Source: Candidatus Delongbacteria bacterium (GTDB taxonomy: Bacteria > Delongbacteria > UBA4055). Taken from it: a stretch of 26,533 nucleotides of DNA. Within the stretch, counting starts at the first letter, position 1; each line of letters begins with the position of its first letter. The stretch spans positions 1 through 26,533 of the forward strand of contig JAQICF010000015.1 of NCBI GenBank assembly GCA_027858795.1, given 5' to 3'. Of the stretch, positions 8,800-17,375 are shown piece after piece. Made by a program: the position numbers and the translations under genes. The notes below the pieces were generated by a model, which did not search any database, was not told where the DNA came from, and saw nothing but the letters and a program-made list of their open reading frames with translations.

Positions 8800-9366
8800 A
8801 TGAAAATAAAGATCTTAATTCTCACTGCATTCTCATTATTGCTTCTATGGTCATGTACTCCGGAAGTAGAAGAGGATTCGCTGACTATCTATTCAGAAAA
8901 TAATTCTGTTTATGCAAAATATAGCTCCTCAATTTCAGCAGATCCAAGTGTTGTGCTGGTTAAAACAAGATACTCATCATTCCCTTACAGGAACGGTGTT
9001 TCTTTAGGAGATACTTCATATTCTGCAAATACATTATTCTTCCAATTTGACAGAGAAACTGATGGAAGTTTAATTTGGTTTAAAAGCGAAATCTTAAGCA
9101 ATGATTCTAACGTATATGTTGCTAAATGGGATGATATTAATGAAACAATGCATATTAAGTATGATGACACATTGGTATTTGTAAAAAATCTTAGAAACGC
9201 AAGTTTAGATGATACCGTTACTTTTAATTCTGTTACCTATCCTAACATCGAGAGTTTTGACCTAACTTTATCTACAGATTCAACTTATATTGATAGCCTT
9301 AATAATGGGCAGTGGTATGAAACCTATCGAAGTTGGAAGGATGATATGATAAATCTATATCGATAA
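8800..9366 (+). CDS. Small lipoprotein of unknown function
   Basis: 188 residues. A lysine-containing N-terminus and hydrophobic run (residues 5-17) lead to LLWSC, with Cys19 as the likely lipidated residue followed by TPEVEED, so it should be anchored in a membrane facing the periplasm. The remainder is rich in S, T, Y, D and N with short strand-like stretches and no recognisable motif. It follows the M16C protease by 15 bases on the same strand and is closed by a strong terminator, so the two genes probably form one transcript. No function can be assigned. Confidence 0.75.
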   Translation: MKIKILILTAFSLLLLWSCTPEVEEDSLTIYSENNSVYAKYSSSISADPSVVLVKTRYSSFPYRNGVSLGDTSYSANTLFFQFDRETDGSLIWFKSEILSNDSNVYVAKWDDINETMHIKYDDTLVFVKNLRNASLDDTVTFNSVTYPNIESFDLTLSTDSTYIDSLNNGQWYETYRSWKDDMINLYR

Positions 9367-9370
9367 AATG

Positions 9371-9398
9371 AAAAAACCCCGAATAGTTCGGGGTTTTT
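9371..9398. terminator. Bidirectional intrinsic terminator
   Basis: CCCCGAA (9377-9383), loop TAG, TTCGGGG (9387-9393), flanked by six A's on the left and five T's on the right. It works in both directions: for the + lipoprotein gene ending at 9366 and for the - rpsO gene ending at 9418. Confidence 0.92.
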
Positions 9399-9417
9399 AC
9401 ATTCTATAATGATCTGT

Positions 9418-9690
9418 CTAGTAACGATCTTTAATTCCTATATCCGCGATCAAAGTTCTATATCTTGTAATATCTTTCTTCTTTAAAAACTTTAACAATT
9501 TACCTCTTTTACCTAGAAGTATTCTCATACCTCTTCTTGAGTGATTGTCTTTCTTATTGATCTTCAAGTGCTCAGTCAACTGCTTTACTCTTGTTGACAT
9601 GATAACGATCTGTACTTCAGCTTTTCCAGTATCTTGCTCAGAACCACCGTACTTTTTTACGATCTCTAGTTTTCCTTCTTTTCCTAGCAT
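9418..9690 (-). CDS. rpsO: 30S ribosomal protein S15
   Basis: 90 residues, against the usual 89. S15 binds 16S rRNA at the central-domain three-way junction and starts platform assembly. Diagnostic segments are GGSEQDTGKAEVQI, the VKQLTEHLKINKKDNHSRRGM RNA-binding region (HSRRGM) and the LLGKRGKLLKFLKKKD segment. The frame extends 26 codons further upstream, but the ATG at 9690 has GGAGAT seven bases before it and gives the correct family N-terminus. In many bacteria rpsO precedes pnp; here the gene is followed by the bidirectional terminator, so pnp is not cotranscribed downstream. Confidence 0.97.
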   Translation of the reverse strand: MLGKEGKLEIVKKYGGSEQDTGKAEVQIVIMSTRVKQLTEHLKINKKDNHSRRGMRILLGKRGKLLKFLKKKDITRYRTLIADIGIKDRY

Positions 9691-9780
9691 GTGTATCTCC
9701 TTGTTTTTAATCGTTGCCCAGCAAGAATATTCCATCCAAACCGAGTTCAACATTAATTGAATGCCCAATATAACAATTAT

Positions 9781-10131
9781 TTAGTCTTTTGTCAAATGAT
9801 ATCCGTCTTCCTCAGGGCATTCATAGACTTTAAGCTTGATCCCCTTCTCCTTAAAAATAATTTCAGCACGTCTAATAGCATCTATTCTTTTAAAATACAA
9901 TTCTTTATGAGAGCCTTTTGAATCCTTACAATACATGCATTTTTTGCTCGGAGTTTGCCTGTCAGAAGGAGCAAGATGCCATAATCCACACTTTTCGCAA
10001 CAATATGGGATCATTTCTCTGTTTAACTGGCTTTCAATGTAAGCTGCACTATCCAATGCATCCATTTCAGTATAATATTCTGTTAAAGGTTTACCGTTTC
10101 TGCTGAAACAACTCGAACTCTTCGCACCCAT
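9781..10131 (-). CDS. Small protein with duplicated Cys/His (CxxC-GxWHL) module
   Basis: 116 residues, function unknown. It is built of two similar halves. Residues 18-57 read TEYY...DALDSAA...PYCCEKCGLWHLAPSD, and 77-116 read KELYF...DAIRRAE...KVYECPEEDGYHLTKD. The first half keeps a zinc-like set (C44/C45, C48, H52). The second has lost most of it (C105, H112). A linker between them adds another pair, C65 and C68. The Y-x-C-x-x-C-G-x-W-H-L pattern is a short zinc-ribbon-like motif also seen in small phage and bacterial proteins. The start ATG has AAGGA about 13 bases upstream. The gene lies between selB and rpsO on the same strand, with a hairpin repeat separating it from selB. Confidence 0.75.
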   Translation of the reverse strand: MGAKSSSCFSRNGKPLTEYYTEMDALDSAAYIESQLNREMIPYCCEKCGLWHLAPSDRQTPSKKCMYCKDSKGSHKELYFKRIDAIRRAEIIFKEKGIKLKVYECPEEDGYHLTKD

Positions 10132-10162
10132 ATATTATCTTGTCCTTTTTATCTGTGTAATA

Positions 10163-10193
10163 TTCGGGCGACCATGGGAGGTCGCCCCTACGG
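10163..10193 (-). repeat. Intergenic hairpin repeat, CCGTAGGGGC family, copy 1
   Basis: Read on the minus strand, CCGTAGGGGC begins a hairpin with stem GGGCGACC (10187-10180), loop TCCCAT and GGTCGCCC (10173-10166), then GAATA. There is no T-run, so it is not an ordinary terminator. It sits six bases beyond the selB stop. A second copy with the same flanks but a different stem is at 21367-21394. Confidence 0.7.
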
Positions 10194-10198
10194 ATATA

Positions 10199-12094
10199 TT
10201 AATCTTTTAATTTTCTGAAATCCCCGTCCCTGACGGTAAACCCGATCTTATCCAAATACTCCATCAACGGAACAACATACTTCCTTGAACTATCCAGCAA
10301 TTCAGAGATCTCACCTAATTTCATATGTCCTGATGTTTTTATCTTATCCGAAACAAGCTTTTTGGCTTCTTCAAGAGTAGCCTTTGATATCAAAAGACCT
10401 TCATCAAGCTTGATAACCTTACCCATGAACATCAGCATTCCAGCTAATTCTCTAGCATCCCTTTCCAACATAGGGATCTGATCCGCAATGGTCTTAATAA
10501 CCGGAGGTTTAAATCTATTTTCATCCAGAACCTCAAGGAAAGTATCCAACTTCTTCTGCATTTCATCGTTAAGCTGAATTTCAAAACCTTTCTTAGTAAT
10601 AACATTCTGAGATACCTGAATTAATTCATCTGACTCAGCTTTCTTTAAAATATAATCAAAGACAACTTGATTGAAAGCTTGAGATATCTTTGTTCTCAGA
10701 TCTTCTTTGGAAATACCCTGTCTGTAAGGATTTTTCTTATGAAATTCATCCAATGCCGTATTTATCTTGGAAATTGTAGTATCTATGTTCCTATTGTGGA
10801 AATACATTTTCTTATTTCCCTTTCCAATAACAAGAATTTTATCTTGAGAGATCAAATTATCCAGCATTTTCAAAGTCTCGTCATCAGTCTTGGCTAACTT
10901 TTTAGAAATTTCACTTGGAACAAATGGTTCATACTTAGAACTCAATAAAATTTCTTCCACCAGCTCTTGAGGATCACCTTTCTCAAGTTCTTTTAACAGC
11001 GAAAGTTTCTCTTTATCAAATCTTTTACTTTTCTTTTTCACAGTAGTAAGGATCTGCCCGCCACCGATCGTCATTTGAGGCGAGTATGATCTGATCACAA
11101 ATCTTTCCCCCGGAGATAAATTCATTTCTTCTTCAAGTCTGATTTCAACTAAAGCTTCAGTTCCGGGTTCTAATTTTTCTTTGTCCAAGAGAACAACCCT
11201 GCCGAATATTTCATTCGTTCCGGCATGTATCCTGACCCTTGCCCTATTCTTAAGTTCTTTTGCAGTACTCAATAAATAAAGTTTGCCGTCAAAGATATAT
11301 GTTGGTTCAAGATAGCCTGTAGATACTAAGATATCTCCTCTGGCAATATCATCTACACTAACTCCATGAAGATTTATTGCTGCTCTATCGCCACTGGTTA
11401 AAGCCGATTGCTTTTGCCCATGACATTGCAGACCTTTCACACGAACATTCATCCCTTTCGGTTGAAGTGATAAGGTTTCACCCTCTTTCACATCTCCTGA
11501 AAGAATTGTACCTGTTATGATCGTTCCAAAGCCTTTCATTGTAAATACTCTGTCAATAGGAAGCTTGAAGATACCTTTGTCAACTCTTTCAACTTTGCTT
11601 AACTTCTTTTCATTGATGATCTCAAGAACGGTATCAATACCTTTTCTGCTCAGAGAATCAACCGCAACAACAGGCGCACCTTCTAAAAAAGTCCCCTGCA
11701 AATACTCCTTGATCTCCTCTGTGACCAATTCTAACCACTCTTCTTCGACCATACCCGATTTGGTTACTACAACCATACCATCTTTGATCTGAAGAAGGTT
11801 AAGTATGTCTAAATGCTCCCTGGTCTGAGGCATAACACCATCATCTGCTGCTATTACGAAAAGGACAAAATCTATAGTGGAAACACCTGCAACCATGTTC
11901 TTGATGAACTTTTCATGACCCGGAACATCAATGATTGTAATATCGTCTCCAAGAAAGGCAAAACCAATATCAATAGTGATATTTCTCTCTTTCTCTTCCT
12001 TCAAAACATCTGTATCCATACCTGTTAAAGCTTTAACAAGCGATGTTTTTCCGTGATCAATATGACCTGCTGTTCCTATAATAAAATGTGACAT
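10199..12094 (-). CDS. selB: Selenocysteine-specific translation elongation factor SelB
   Basis: 631 residues. SelB carries selenocysteyl-tRNA to the ribosome at UGA codons marked by a SECIS hairpin. The GTPase domain shows the P-loop GHIDHGKTS (10-18), [15 protein letters not shown] (switch I region) and DVPGHEKF (56-63). Beta-barrel domains 2-3 follow (to ~360), with [17 protein letters not shown] as in SelB. The C-terminal ~250 residues form winged-helix modules that bind SECIS RNA. The guanine-recognition motif, normally TKxD, reads TKSG at 111-114. No selA, selD, tRNA-Sec or obvious selenoprotein gene lies in the window. The start is one base downstream of the lptD stop, so the two genes are probably cotranscribed and translationally coupled. 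Confidence 0.95.
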   Translation of the reverse strand: MSHFIIGTAGHIDHGKTSLVKALTGMDTDVLKEEKERNITIDIGFAFLGDDITIIDVPGHEKFIKNMVAGVSTIDFVLFVIAADDGVMPQTREHLDILNLLQIKDGMVVVTKSGMVEEEWLELVTEEIKEYLQGTFLEGAPVVAVDSLSRKGIDTVLEIINEKKLSKVERVDKGIFKLPIDRVFTMKGFGTIITGTILSGDVKEGETLSLQPKGMNVRVKGLQCHGQKQSALTSGDRAAINLHGVSVDDIARGDILVSTGYLEPTYIFDGKLYLLSTAKELKNRARVRIHAGTNEIFGRVVLLDKEKLEPGTEALVEIRLEEEMNLSPGERFVIRSYSPQMTIGGGQILTTVKKKSKRFDKEKLSLLKELEKGDPQELVEEILLSSKYEPFVPSEISKKLAKTDDETLKMLDNLISQDKILVIGKGNKKMYFHNRNIDTTISKINTALDEFHKKNPYRQGISKEDLRTKISQAFNQVVFDYILKKAESDELIQVSQNVITKKGFEIQLNDEMQKKLDTFLEVLDENRFKPPVIKTIADQIPMLERDARELAGMLMFMGKVIKLDEGLLISKATLEEAKKLVSDKIKTSGHMKLGEISELLDSSRKYVVPLMEYLDKIGFTVRDGDFRKLKD

Positions 12095-12095
12095 A

Positions 12096-14696
12096 TTACC
12101 ATTTCCTTACACGTGTGTCTTTATCAAATTTAATATCTGAGAAAATACTGCTCTTTGTATTGATCAATAATTTAAAACCTTTTGAGAACATATCCCACTC
12201 AAATTCTCCCTGCCAGCAATGCATCTCTCTTCTTATCTTGATTCTGGTAGAAGTCAATTTCCTCGGAGTTAGGAAATTTATCGTCGAACTATATTCTATC
12301 AGCCAGTTCTTTGTCGGTTTGATCTTACCTGAAAGTTTCATATAAAAATTCTTTGAGTAAAGACCATCAGAATTGTAATTCTCTGAGAAATTCAATTTGG
12401 CTGTAATATCGTAAGACATACTTGTAAAATTATTATTACTTAACGGTATAATGTCTAATTCCGACTCACTTTCTTCAAATATATTTATATCCTTAGAGAA
12501 TATTCCCTTGAAATCTATCGGGATACCTACAGAATAATTCGCATTCCAGCTTTCTGTTCTAAATGGATTTTTATTCCAGAAATCAAAGTTCGGATTAATA
12601 TAATTCCCTGTTCTATTATCTCCATCGTAAGGAGTAGTCACAGCTGATGCATTAACATTTACAGTTAACCGGAAATTGTCCACGAACAAATTACCATTGT
12701 ATAATGTCGAATAAAATCTAGTATTTATAACTGACATTTTATTACTGTCGGCTGCAAAATTATAAGATCCACTCATATCTACATTGAATAATTTTTTTGA
12801 GATCTCACTTTCTCCATATCTTATCTTTGCATCTAAAATATTCTTTAATGAATAATTTAAAGTTGCTGATTCGCTTGATGGAGTTCCACCTACCATAGAT
12901 GGAGCAAAGATATCCCTCTTTGTTCCTAAACTATCTCTAACGAAATAACCGTATTTATCCTTCGAAAAATCAGGGTTGTAGCTAATTGATATTGCCGGTG
13001 ATATTGTATGCCTTATTTTCTTGAGTGCAAATATCTCTGGTTGAAAAATTCCGTATATACTTGTATTTGCAGAAATGCTTGTACCATAGGTAGATCTCGA
13101 CATATTGCCGTTGACTATCTCTACATCCTCATCATAATACTTAAAAGCAATATCATGCCTAAAATTAAAAGATTCACGAATACTTATATGACGGAACAAC
13201 TTATGATTATATTGCAGATATGATGCTGTCTTGATACCATAATTTTCGAATGTTGAATCAACATTCTGGTAATTGATCTCATCATCTACTTCATATTCAT
13301 AATAGTGGACATCTTTATAATTCTTCGCAAGGAAACTCTGACTCGATCCAACCCTGAAATCCCCAAGACTTGTTGTCTCTGTTAATCCTATGCTCGAATT
13401 AGTATTATCAGTAAAAATATTCATGTCGTCATATATATCTACACTCCTAGACGATCTTATATTTCCACCTATTTGGAATTTTTTTATCATCGATGGAGCA
13501 TCAAAGTCAGAGAAAGGTTTTCTTCCACTTAAATTGAAATTAAGAGATGGAAATTGATATTTTACAATTGCCGTATCTACATATTGGGTATAAGATGACA
13601 TAAGAGATAAATTATCTCCTGTATTTCTCCATCTTTTATTGAATTGTCCACTCGAAGTAAGCTTATTTTGCATTCGATCATAGCTTGTCTCCCCGAGATC
13701 TCTGATGAGAGATGTTTTAGTGATATAATCAGCTACTCCATCCAGTGACATTGTCGGAGAAATTTGATGATGATGCGTTCCTCTGAGTCTCCAATCCATA
13801 CTTTTGTAATCATTCGTAAGATCAGCATTTATATGACCTTTGATCGTATATCTGTTCTTATATCTAAAAGTTTGATTGATCAAATAGCCGTAATTATCAT
13901 AGTAATCTGCCATAATTGTGTAATCAGTATAATCTGACATATCCCAGAAATAACCAAGGTGCTTAAAACTATTGCCTTTTGAACTGCTGTAATAGTAAGA
14001 TGGTAAAATAAAACCTGAGTTACGACCTTTGTTTTTCTTGTATAAAATATACGGGAACCAGGCTACAGGCACATTTGCAAAATATAAGGATATTGGTTTT
14101 GCATAAACCCAGTTATCTTTTGTGACTATAACACTATCAGCTTTAAAATAGTAATGGGGATGATCCAGATTACAGCTTGAAATAATAGCATTTGTACCAT
14201 GAATATCATCATTTTCCAGCTTTATCATGCTCTCTGTATGAAAAAAAGTATTATCTTCAAGCTTGGCACTTTTCATTACAGTTCTGGCATTATGAACTAT
14301 CCCTTGCTTAGTATCAAGGTCATATAGCATATAAGTACCTTCGATAGTCTCTTTATTCTCAGTAATCGTAGGTTTGCCTTTTACAAGTATTGAATCAATC
14401 TTACCGGGCTCCAACTTAGAGAAGACCGTATCATCCTTTTGGATTGCTGAAACGGTATTTTTTTTCATGTCAAGGATTATCTGATATGCTGAAAAAGAAA
14501 CATTTTTATATTCTAACTTTGCATTCTCAGTTAAATAAATTTTCTGGTTCAGATTATCAAAGTCAACATATTCACCGTAATAAAAGATCGTGGTATCAGG
14601 ATTTGAAGAAGCTGAACCCTGTAGAGTTTTACTTTGTCCAACCAATACAGAAAATGATATAATCATGATTATGAATATGTATCTTCCTAAGAGCAT
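12096..14696 (-). CDS. lptD: LPS-assembly outer-membrane protein LptD
   Basis: 866 residues. LptD forms the outer-membrane channel that inserts lipopolysaccharide into the cell surface. A signal peptide (1-20) is followed by an OstA/LptA-like beta-jellyroll (~40-190) and then a long beta-barrel with alternating aromatic strands. The junction segment SLYFANVPVAWFPYILYKKNKGRNSGFILP is characteristic of LptD. The protein has only two cysteines, C175 (SSCNLDHP) and C827 (MHCWQ). They are placed like one of the interdomain pairs of the Escherichia coli protein, so they probably form the jellyroll-barrel disulfide. GGAG precedes the ATG at 14696. It follows the nuclease-like gene by 14 bases and runs directly into selB. 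Confidence 0.9.
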   Translation of the reverse strand: MLLGRYIFIIMIISFSVLVGQSKTLQGSASSNPDTTIFYYGEYVDFDNLNQKIYLTENAKLEYKNVSFSAYQIILDMKKNTVSAIQKDDTVFSKLEPGKIDSILVKGKPTITENKETIEGTYMLYDLDTKQGIVHNARTVMKSAKLEDNTFFHTESMIKLENDDIHGTNAIISSCNLDHPHYYFKADSVIVTKDNWVYAKPISLYFANVPVAWFPYILYKKNKGRNSGFILPSYYYSSSKGNSFKHLGYFWDMSDYTDYTIMADYYDNYGYLINQTFRYKNRYTIKGHINADLTNDYKSMDWRLRGTHHHQISPTMSLDGVADYITKTSLIRDLGETSYDRMQNKLTSSGQFNKRWRNTGDNLSLMSSYTQYVDTAIVKYQFPSLNFNLSGRKPFSDFDAPSMIKKFQIGGNIRSSRSVDIYDDMNIFTDNTNSSIGLTETTSLGDFRVGSSQSFLAKNYKDVHYYEYEVDDEINYQNVDSTFENYGIKTASYLQYNHKLFRHISIRESFNFRHDIAFKYYDEDVEIVNGNMSRSTYGTSISANTSIYGIFQPEIFALKKIRHTISPAISISYNPDFSKDKYGYFVRDSLGTKRDIFAPSMVGGTPSSESATLNYSLKNILDAKIRYGESEISKKLFNVDMSGSYNFAADSNKMSVINTRFYSTLYNGNLFVDNFRLTVNVNASAVTTPYDGDNRTGNYINPNFDFWNKNPFRTESWNANYSVGIPIDFKGIFSKDINIFEESESELDIIPLSNNNFTSMSYDITAKLNFSENYNSDGLYSKNFYMKLSGKIKPTKNWLIEYSSTINFLTPRKLTSTRIKIRREMHCWQGEFEWDMFSKGFKLLINTKSSIFSDIKFDKDTRVRKW

Positions 14697-14710
14697 TTAT
14701 CTCCGAGCTA

Positions 14711-15703
14711 TTATTTTATACCTTCTTTGGATATTTCCAGTGGTTTTCCTTTTGTGTATATGATCTCTTTATCTGCAATCATTGTCCATAGAACAGAATT
14801 TATATCTTGCGGTGTTAAGTAAGATAATACACCTACGAATTTAGATATTTTAGAATCTTCTGAATAATAGCCACTTAGGATGTAAGGCAAGTATGTTTTA
14901 TAGGTTTTTTCTTTTGAAAGTACTTCTAATATCACTGATTTTATTTCATCCAGAGAGTTTAACATTAAGTCAATTGTCATCTTTAATTGATCCCTATCAA
15001 GTTTTTTGTCAAAATCCAATGAAGACAATGTATTAGTACAAGTAAATAATTCCACAGGTATCTTATAGGAGTAGAATAATCCGCTTCTTTTCCCAACTTT
15101 TGAATTTAATCTTTTGATAAATTTATAGATCAGGCTTACCGGTGCAATATAAAACTTATTATCAGGGAAAGTATTTTTTTCTTTTTTGTAGTTTGTAAAA
15201 TCTTTAATCGCTACCCAAACAGGTATATCAATATCCTTCTGAATATCATTCAGCTGAAGTATCTCGTCTTTGTTTAGGCTAAAGAACTTGAATTTTTCAT
15301 CTTCTTTAAGTTCAACTTCGAACTTTTTCCTGCATTTTACATCAATGAATATCTTACCTATCGATGGTATTTTTACGAGGAAATCTGGTCTTGAATTTCC
15401 AATATTCAAATGAAAACCCTGCCTTTCCTCACTTATCTGCAAGAAACTACCAGTGTAAAGACTTTTATACTGTCTTCTTTCAAGGATTTTTTTCATCTCA
15501 TTTTCAGCATGATATGAAGCTAATTCAATCGTCTCGAAAAAGTTGTTCAGCTTGACACCTGTGATCTTTTTCTTGTCCTTGATGAGATCATATTCCGAAT
15601 TTTTAACCGGAATATATTCCATTTCATCTTTGAACTTGCTTTTGTGAAAACCTTCGTAGATTTCCAGGTAATTCTCTTTTGAGTTTCTTGTGATCTCTGC
15701 CAT
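14711..15703 (-). CDS. Putative PD-(D/E)XK-fold nuclease-like protein
   Basis: 330 residues from the ATG at 15703, which has TAAGGAG at a good distance; an upstream in-frame start at 15775 would overlap gmhB. I do not recognise a named family. Residues 60-123 read as a PD-(D/E)XK core: a helix with E67 and E69 (YHAENEM), then RPDFLV (P106, D107), a turn, and IFIDVKCR (D121, K123). A later LNKDEILQLNDIQKDIDIPVWVAI stretch resembles the helix and strand that follow the catalytic lysine in such nucleases. The C-terminal ~170 residues are mixed helix and strand without a motif. It sits between gmhB and lptD in the same transcription unit. Catalytic activity is inferred from the motif alone. Confidence 0.65.
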   Translation of the reverse strand: MAEITRNSKENYLEIYEGFHKSKFKDEMEYIPVKNSEYDLIKDKKKITGVKLNNFFETIELASYHAENEMKKILERRQYKSLYTGSFLQISEERQGFHLNIGNSRPDFLVKIPSIGKIFIDVKCRKKFEVELKEDEKFKFFSLNKDEILQLNDIQKDIDIPVWVAIKDFTNYKKEKNTFPDNKFYIAPVSLIYKFIKRLNSKVGKRSGLFYSYKIPVELFTCTNTLSSLDFDKKLDRDQLKMTIDLMLNSLDEIKSVILEVLSKEKTYKTYLPYILSGYYSEDSKISKFVGVLSYLTPQDINSVLWTMIADKEIIYTKGKPLEISKEGIK

Positions 15704-15714
15704 GATTTTACTCC

Positions 15715-16263
15715 TTATTTTATGATTTCCTTTAATTCGGAAAAGTCTCGGATATAATGATCGTGCTCTTTGCAAGTCTTTACGGTTTCCTTTCCGTAAC
15801 CCGAACTAACGAGTATTGTAGTCAGACCCATTTTGCGACCTAATTTCATATCCGCAGGCTTATCACCAATAAAGTAAGACCCTAACAGTGTCAAATAGTG
15901 ACCCTTTGCTGCTTTTTTCAATAAAAATGTTTTTGGCTTCCTGCAATCACACTCAATTGCATACATTTCTACTATTCCATCCTTATGATGAGGGCAATAA
16001 TAAAAATCTGTGAAGTAAAATCCAAACTTCTTTGCTTCTTCCTGTATGTGATCGTGTAATTTCTTTAGATCATCTTCAGTGTAATAACCTCTAGCTATCC
16101 CTGATTGATTTGTAATAACAATGAGCTTATAACCCTTATCGAAAAAATATTTCAAAGTTTCAGGGACATTCTTCTCAAATTGAAAATCTTCAATTTTATA
16201 TAAATAATCTGTATCGACATTGATAGTGCCATCGCGATCTAAAAAAAGTGCTTTATGTTTCAT
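15715..16263 (-). CDS. gmhB: D-glycero-beta-D-manno-heptose 1,7-bisphosphate 7-phosphatase
   Basis: 182 residues. HAD-superfamily phosphatase that removes the 7-phosphate in ADP-heptose synthesis for LPS inner core. Motif I is FLDRDGTINVD (D9, D11), motif II TNQSGIARG (51-59), and the later GDKPAD (133-138) holds the metal-binding acid. The zinc loop CPHH...CDCRKP (C90, H92, C105, C107, with K109) distinguishes GmhB from histidinol phosphatase. The stretch AAKGHYLT (118-125) replaces the usual helix sequence and is encoded by DNA nearly identical to an intergenic hairpin at 26175-26194. It lies 30 bases downstream of nadE and 11 bases upstream of the nuclease-like start. Confidence 0.92.
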   Translation of the reverse strand: MKHKALFLDRDGTINVDTDYLYKIEDFQFEKNVPETLKYFFDKGYKLIVITNQSGIARGYYTEDDLKKLHDHIQEEAKKFGFYFTDFYYCPHHKDGIVEMYAIECDCRKPKTFLLKKAAKGHYLTLLGSYFIGDKPADMKLGRKMGLTTILVSSGYGKETVKTCKEHDHYIRDFSELKEIIK

Positions 16264-16293
16264 TTTCTTCCGTATCAGTGAATAAAAACAACC

Positions 16294-17061
16294 CTATTTT
16301 GAATTATACTTATAAGGAACTTCGCTTTTGAATTTATTAGATTCTACTCTCTTCAATACTTCATTTATATCATCCATATCATAGCCTAGATTGGTTGTTT
16401 TAATCTTACTATTTTTTTCATCGCAGATAGAATACATAATTTCATCAGCCTGTTTGTAGGTAAATCCAAGATCATTCTCATCAGTTTGACCTGCAAATAG
16501 GTCCGCAGAAGGAGTTTTTTCTATGATCTCACTTGGGACATCTAAGTGTTCTGCCAATAATCTTATTTGTGATTTGTAATATGTTGCTATAGGATTCATT
16601 ATTGATGCAAGATCTCCGTGCAATGTACCGTATCCTAAAAGAAGTTCGCTTTTATTGCTTGTTCCCAATACTATTCCACTATTTTCAGCTGCAATATCAA
16701 AAAGTATTATCATTCTTATTCTGGCTAAAATATTACCAAATCTTGTTAGATCGATATCCTCATCTTTATCTACGAATGAATCAGCCATGTAAGTTATATC
16801 TATTTCTCTGGATTCTACACCCAATAATTTAATGACTTTATCAGCATCAATGATAGATGAACCACTACTGGTTTTATAAGGCAATTTAGCACAAATAATA
16901 TTTTTTGGCCCAAATGCTCTTTCTGCAAGATATGATACAACAGCCGAATCAAGTCCTCCTGATAGACCGACAATAACTTTGTTCTGCTTAGTTTTTGTAA
17001 ATGTTTTTTGCATCCATTCAATGATCTTTGCTACTTCTTTCTTAGGTGATATATTTAACAT
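16294..17061 (-). CDS. nadE: NH3-dependent NAD+ synthetase
   Basis: 255 residues, the short form without a glutaminase domain, so free ammonia is the nitrogen donor for converting deamido-NAD to NAD using ATP. The PP-loop is SGGLDSAVV (34-42). LGTSNKSELLLGYGTLHGD binds deamido-NAD, and IEKTPSADLFAGQTDENDLGF is the conserved loop near the dimer active site. GGAGG lies upstream of the ATG, and a good sigma70-type promoter lies at 17087-17115, so this is probably the first gene of the nadE-gmhB-nuclease-lptD-selB transcription unit. Confidence 0.95.
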   Translation of the reverse strand: MLNISPKKEVAKIIEWMQKTFTKTKQNKVIVGLSGGLDSAVVSYLAERAFGPKNIICAKLPYKTSSGSSIIDADKVIKLLGVESREIDITYMADSFVDKDEDIDLTRFGNILARIRMIILFDIAAENSGIVLGTSNKSELLLGYGTLHGDLASIMNPIATYYKSQIRLLAEHLDVPSEIIEKTPSADLFAGQTDENDLGFTYKQADEIMYSICDEKNSKIKTTNLGYDMDDINEVLKRVESNKFKSEVPYKYNSK

Positions 17062-17086
17062 TATATCCTACCTCCGTATTATTAAT

Positions 17087-17115
17087 ATGTTATACTTTTA
17101 ACTGTATCTTGTAAA
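17087..17115 (-). promoter_or_regulatory. Candidate sigma70-type promoter for the nadE operon
   Basis: On the minus strand, TTTACA (17115-17110) is followed by a 17-base spacer and TAACAT (17092-17087). This ends 25 bases before the nadE start codon. Five of six -35 bases and four of six -10 bases match consensus, with ideal spacing. Confidence 0.5.
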
Positions 17116-17375
17116 ATACTATAAATAGCTTAAAAATAAAATCCTTTTTTTTAGAAAATAAAAAGGGGGCGCATTCATACATCCCCATAAAATCTCATTT
17201 TGTTCATAATGTTCATCTTAAATCTCAAAGTCAGTAATATAAAACTTCTATTTAAGAATTCAATCAAATAGTTTGATTTTACCTAATAAAACTTTTACAT
17301 TCTACTCGAAATAGTAACAACTTAAGGCTAAACTTAGTTTAATCGCTAAATAATACCATTTGTCATAAAATAAAG
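17116..17375. other. Intergenic region between the divergent nadE and mrp genes
   Basis: The nadE-mrp gap is 367 bases, long for this compact window. Between the two promoter candidates it is very AT-rich, with one G/C-rich patch (AGGGGGCGC near 17164-17172). A short palindrome AAACTTAGTTT lies at 17330-17340. No open reading frame, tRNA or convincing hairpin was seen. Confidence 0.5.

Noticed and set aside
9691..9768. N-terminal extension of rpsO to 9768
   Set aside because: It adds 26 residues not found in S15; the internal ATG at 9690 has a good GGAGAT site and gives the normal protein length.
10163..10193. Hairpin after selB as an intrinsic terminator
   Set aside because: There is no T-run on the minus strand after the stem, and a second copy with a different stem shows that it belongs to a repeat family.
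15704..15775. Upstream start of the nuclease-like gene at 15775
   Set aside because: It would overlap gmhB by about 60 bases; the ATG at 15703 has TAAGGAG at correct spacing.
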